In this document: in pieces, positions 46,043-46,766 of the stretch
How positions within the stretch are numbered: the stretch's first letter is position 1
Layout: every line of letters begins with the position of its first letter
Source of the DNA: Treponema sp.
GTDB taxonomy: Bacteria > Spirochaetota > Spirochaetia > Treponematales > Treponemataceae
Direction of reading: 5' to 3'
Assembly (NCBI GenBank): GCA_024695625.1
Contig: JAILHV010000002.1
Span: forward strand, 1 to 46,766
DNA length: 46,766 bases
Translations under genes and position numbers: made by a program
The notes under the pieces: model-generated
The model's database searches: none
What the model was told of the DNA's origin: nothing
Seen by the model: the letters and a program-made list of their open reading frames with translations, nothing else

Positions 46043-46766
46043 TCACTGAATATGATTCGTCATTATTCCCCATGCAAAACATGCAAGCTCCCTTGCGCAT
46101 GCGACAGCCGCCTTGTTGTAGTTCAGTCCCCTAATCTCAAGCTTCCTCATCCTAGACTTTATCCTTAACGCAGCCCTGTCCGCATAGTTTATGATTTCAG
46201 ACTTCATTCCTTCCTGTCTTGCCAGAAGCCTCCTTGACTTCTGACCGTGCGATAAAGCTGTCGCCCTCTTTATCGATTTTGCCGACTCCACAAGAAGATG
46301 CCGCAGGTTCTGATTTCCCTGCTTCGTTATTCCCACGCTGTTTCCGACCGAAAGCCCGCTGTCATGGCGGCCTGGAATGAGTCCCGTGTAGCTTGCGAAT
46401 TCCTTTGCCGACTTAAAGCGGTTAAAGTCTCCTGTTTCCGCTATCAGACTGATTGCCGTAACAGTGTCAATTCCGGAAATGCACTTGAGCTTTTTTACAC
46501 CTTCAGAAATTTCCTTGTCTCCTTCAAGCTCCTTGAGCTTTGCATTCAACTGTTCCAGACGCTGGATTTGACGTGAGACCTCGCTGACATATTCCTCAAA
46601 GCAATACGTCAGGTAATCTGATGCAAAAGTGACAGTCTTAAGCCATGTAAAAAATTTCACTGTCCAATAAGATTCCCTTCCGCCGCCCGGATACGAAATT
46701 CCGTGATAGAGTAAAAATGACAGAAGGTTCTGCTTTGCCTTCTTGCAGCTTTTCAACACGCTGGCA
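46043..46766 (-). mobile_element. IS110/IS1111-type transposase (5' end beyond window)
   Basis: KKLKCISGIDTVTAISLIAETGDFNRFKSAKEFASYTGLIPGRHDSGLSVGNSVGITKQGNQNLRHLLVESA is the transposase_20 domain; frame open to window end. Confidence 0.9.

Overview
The gene content looks like a Treponema-type spirochaete chromosome. This is judged from protein flavour only: many secreted/lipoprotein genes, a UrtA-like binding protein, class III cyclases, FGE-sulfatase, SH3 and NADase-type glycan-binding families. A moderate-GC backbone carries an MFS transporter, TIGR04076, FGE lipoprotein, D12-class DNA methylase, two class III adenylate cyclases, a FecR protein, a UrtA-like SBP, TPM protein, citrate synthase, mnmA, ilvB and a DtxR-type regulator. 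Three separate AT-rich islands, all on the + strand, interrupt it: about 6.6-9.2 kb, 25.8-27.7 kb and 42.5-45.8 kb. They are built from integron-type gene cassettes with attC-like sites (core ACATAAC...GTTATGT, conserved TTCAAAGCCG...CGGTT boxes). No integron integrase is visible in the window. Seven cassettes begin with the same leader, (G)TTATGTGGACGCCCGCACTGGGGCG, which forms a hairpin with compensatory changes about 10-28 nt (mostly about 15) before the start codon. Each island starts with a lone half-site rather than a full attC, as expected if cassettes entered the chromosome at non-integron sites. Cassette cargo includes an FGE lipoprotein, an NQO-like/'n-acetylglutamate synthase'-like fusion, a secreted FlgG-like protein, a slippage-prone duplicated-domain gene, an SH3 protein, a toxin-antitoxin module with its own promoter/operator and an amber-interrupted toxin, a glycan-binding-type protein and a frameshifted C39-like peptidase. 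An IS110/IS1111-type transposase lies next to the last attC, with a candidate bridge-RNA region. The backbone intergenic regions also hold a family of modular triple-hairpin repeats with covarying arms.
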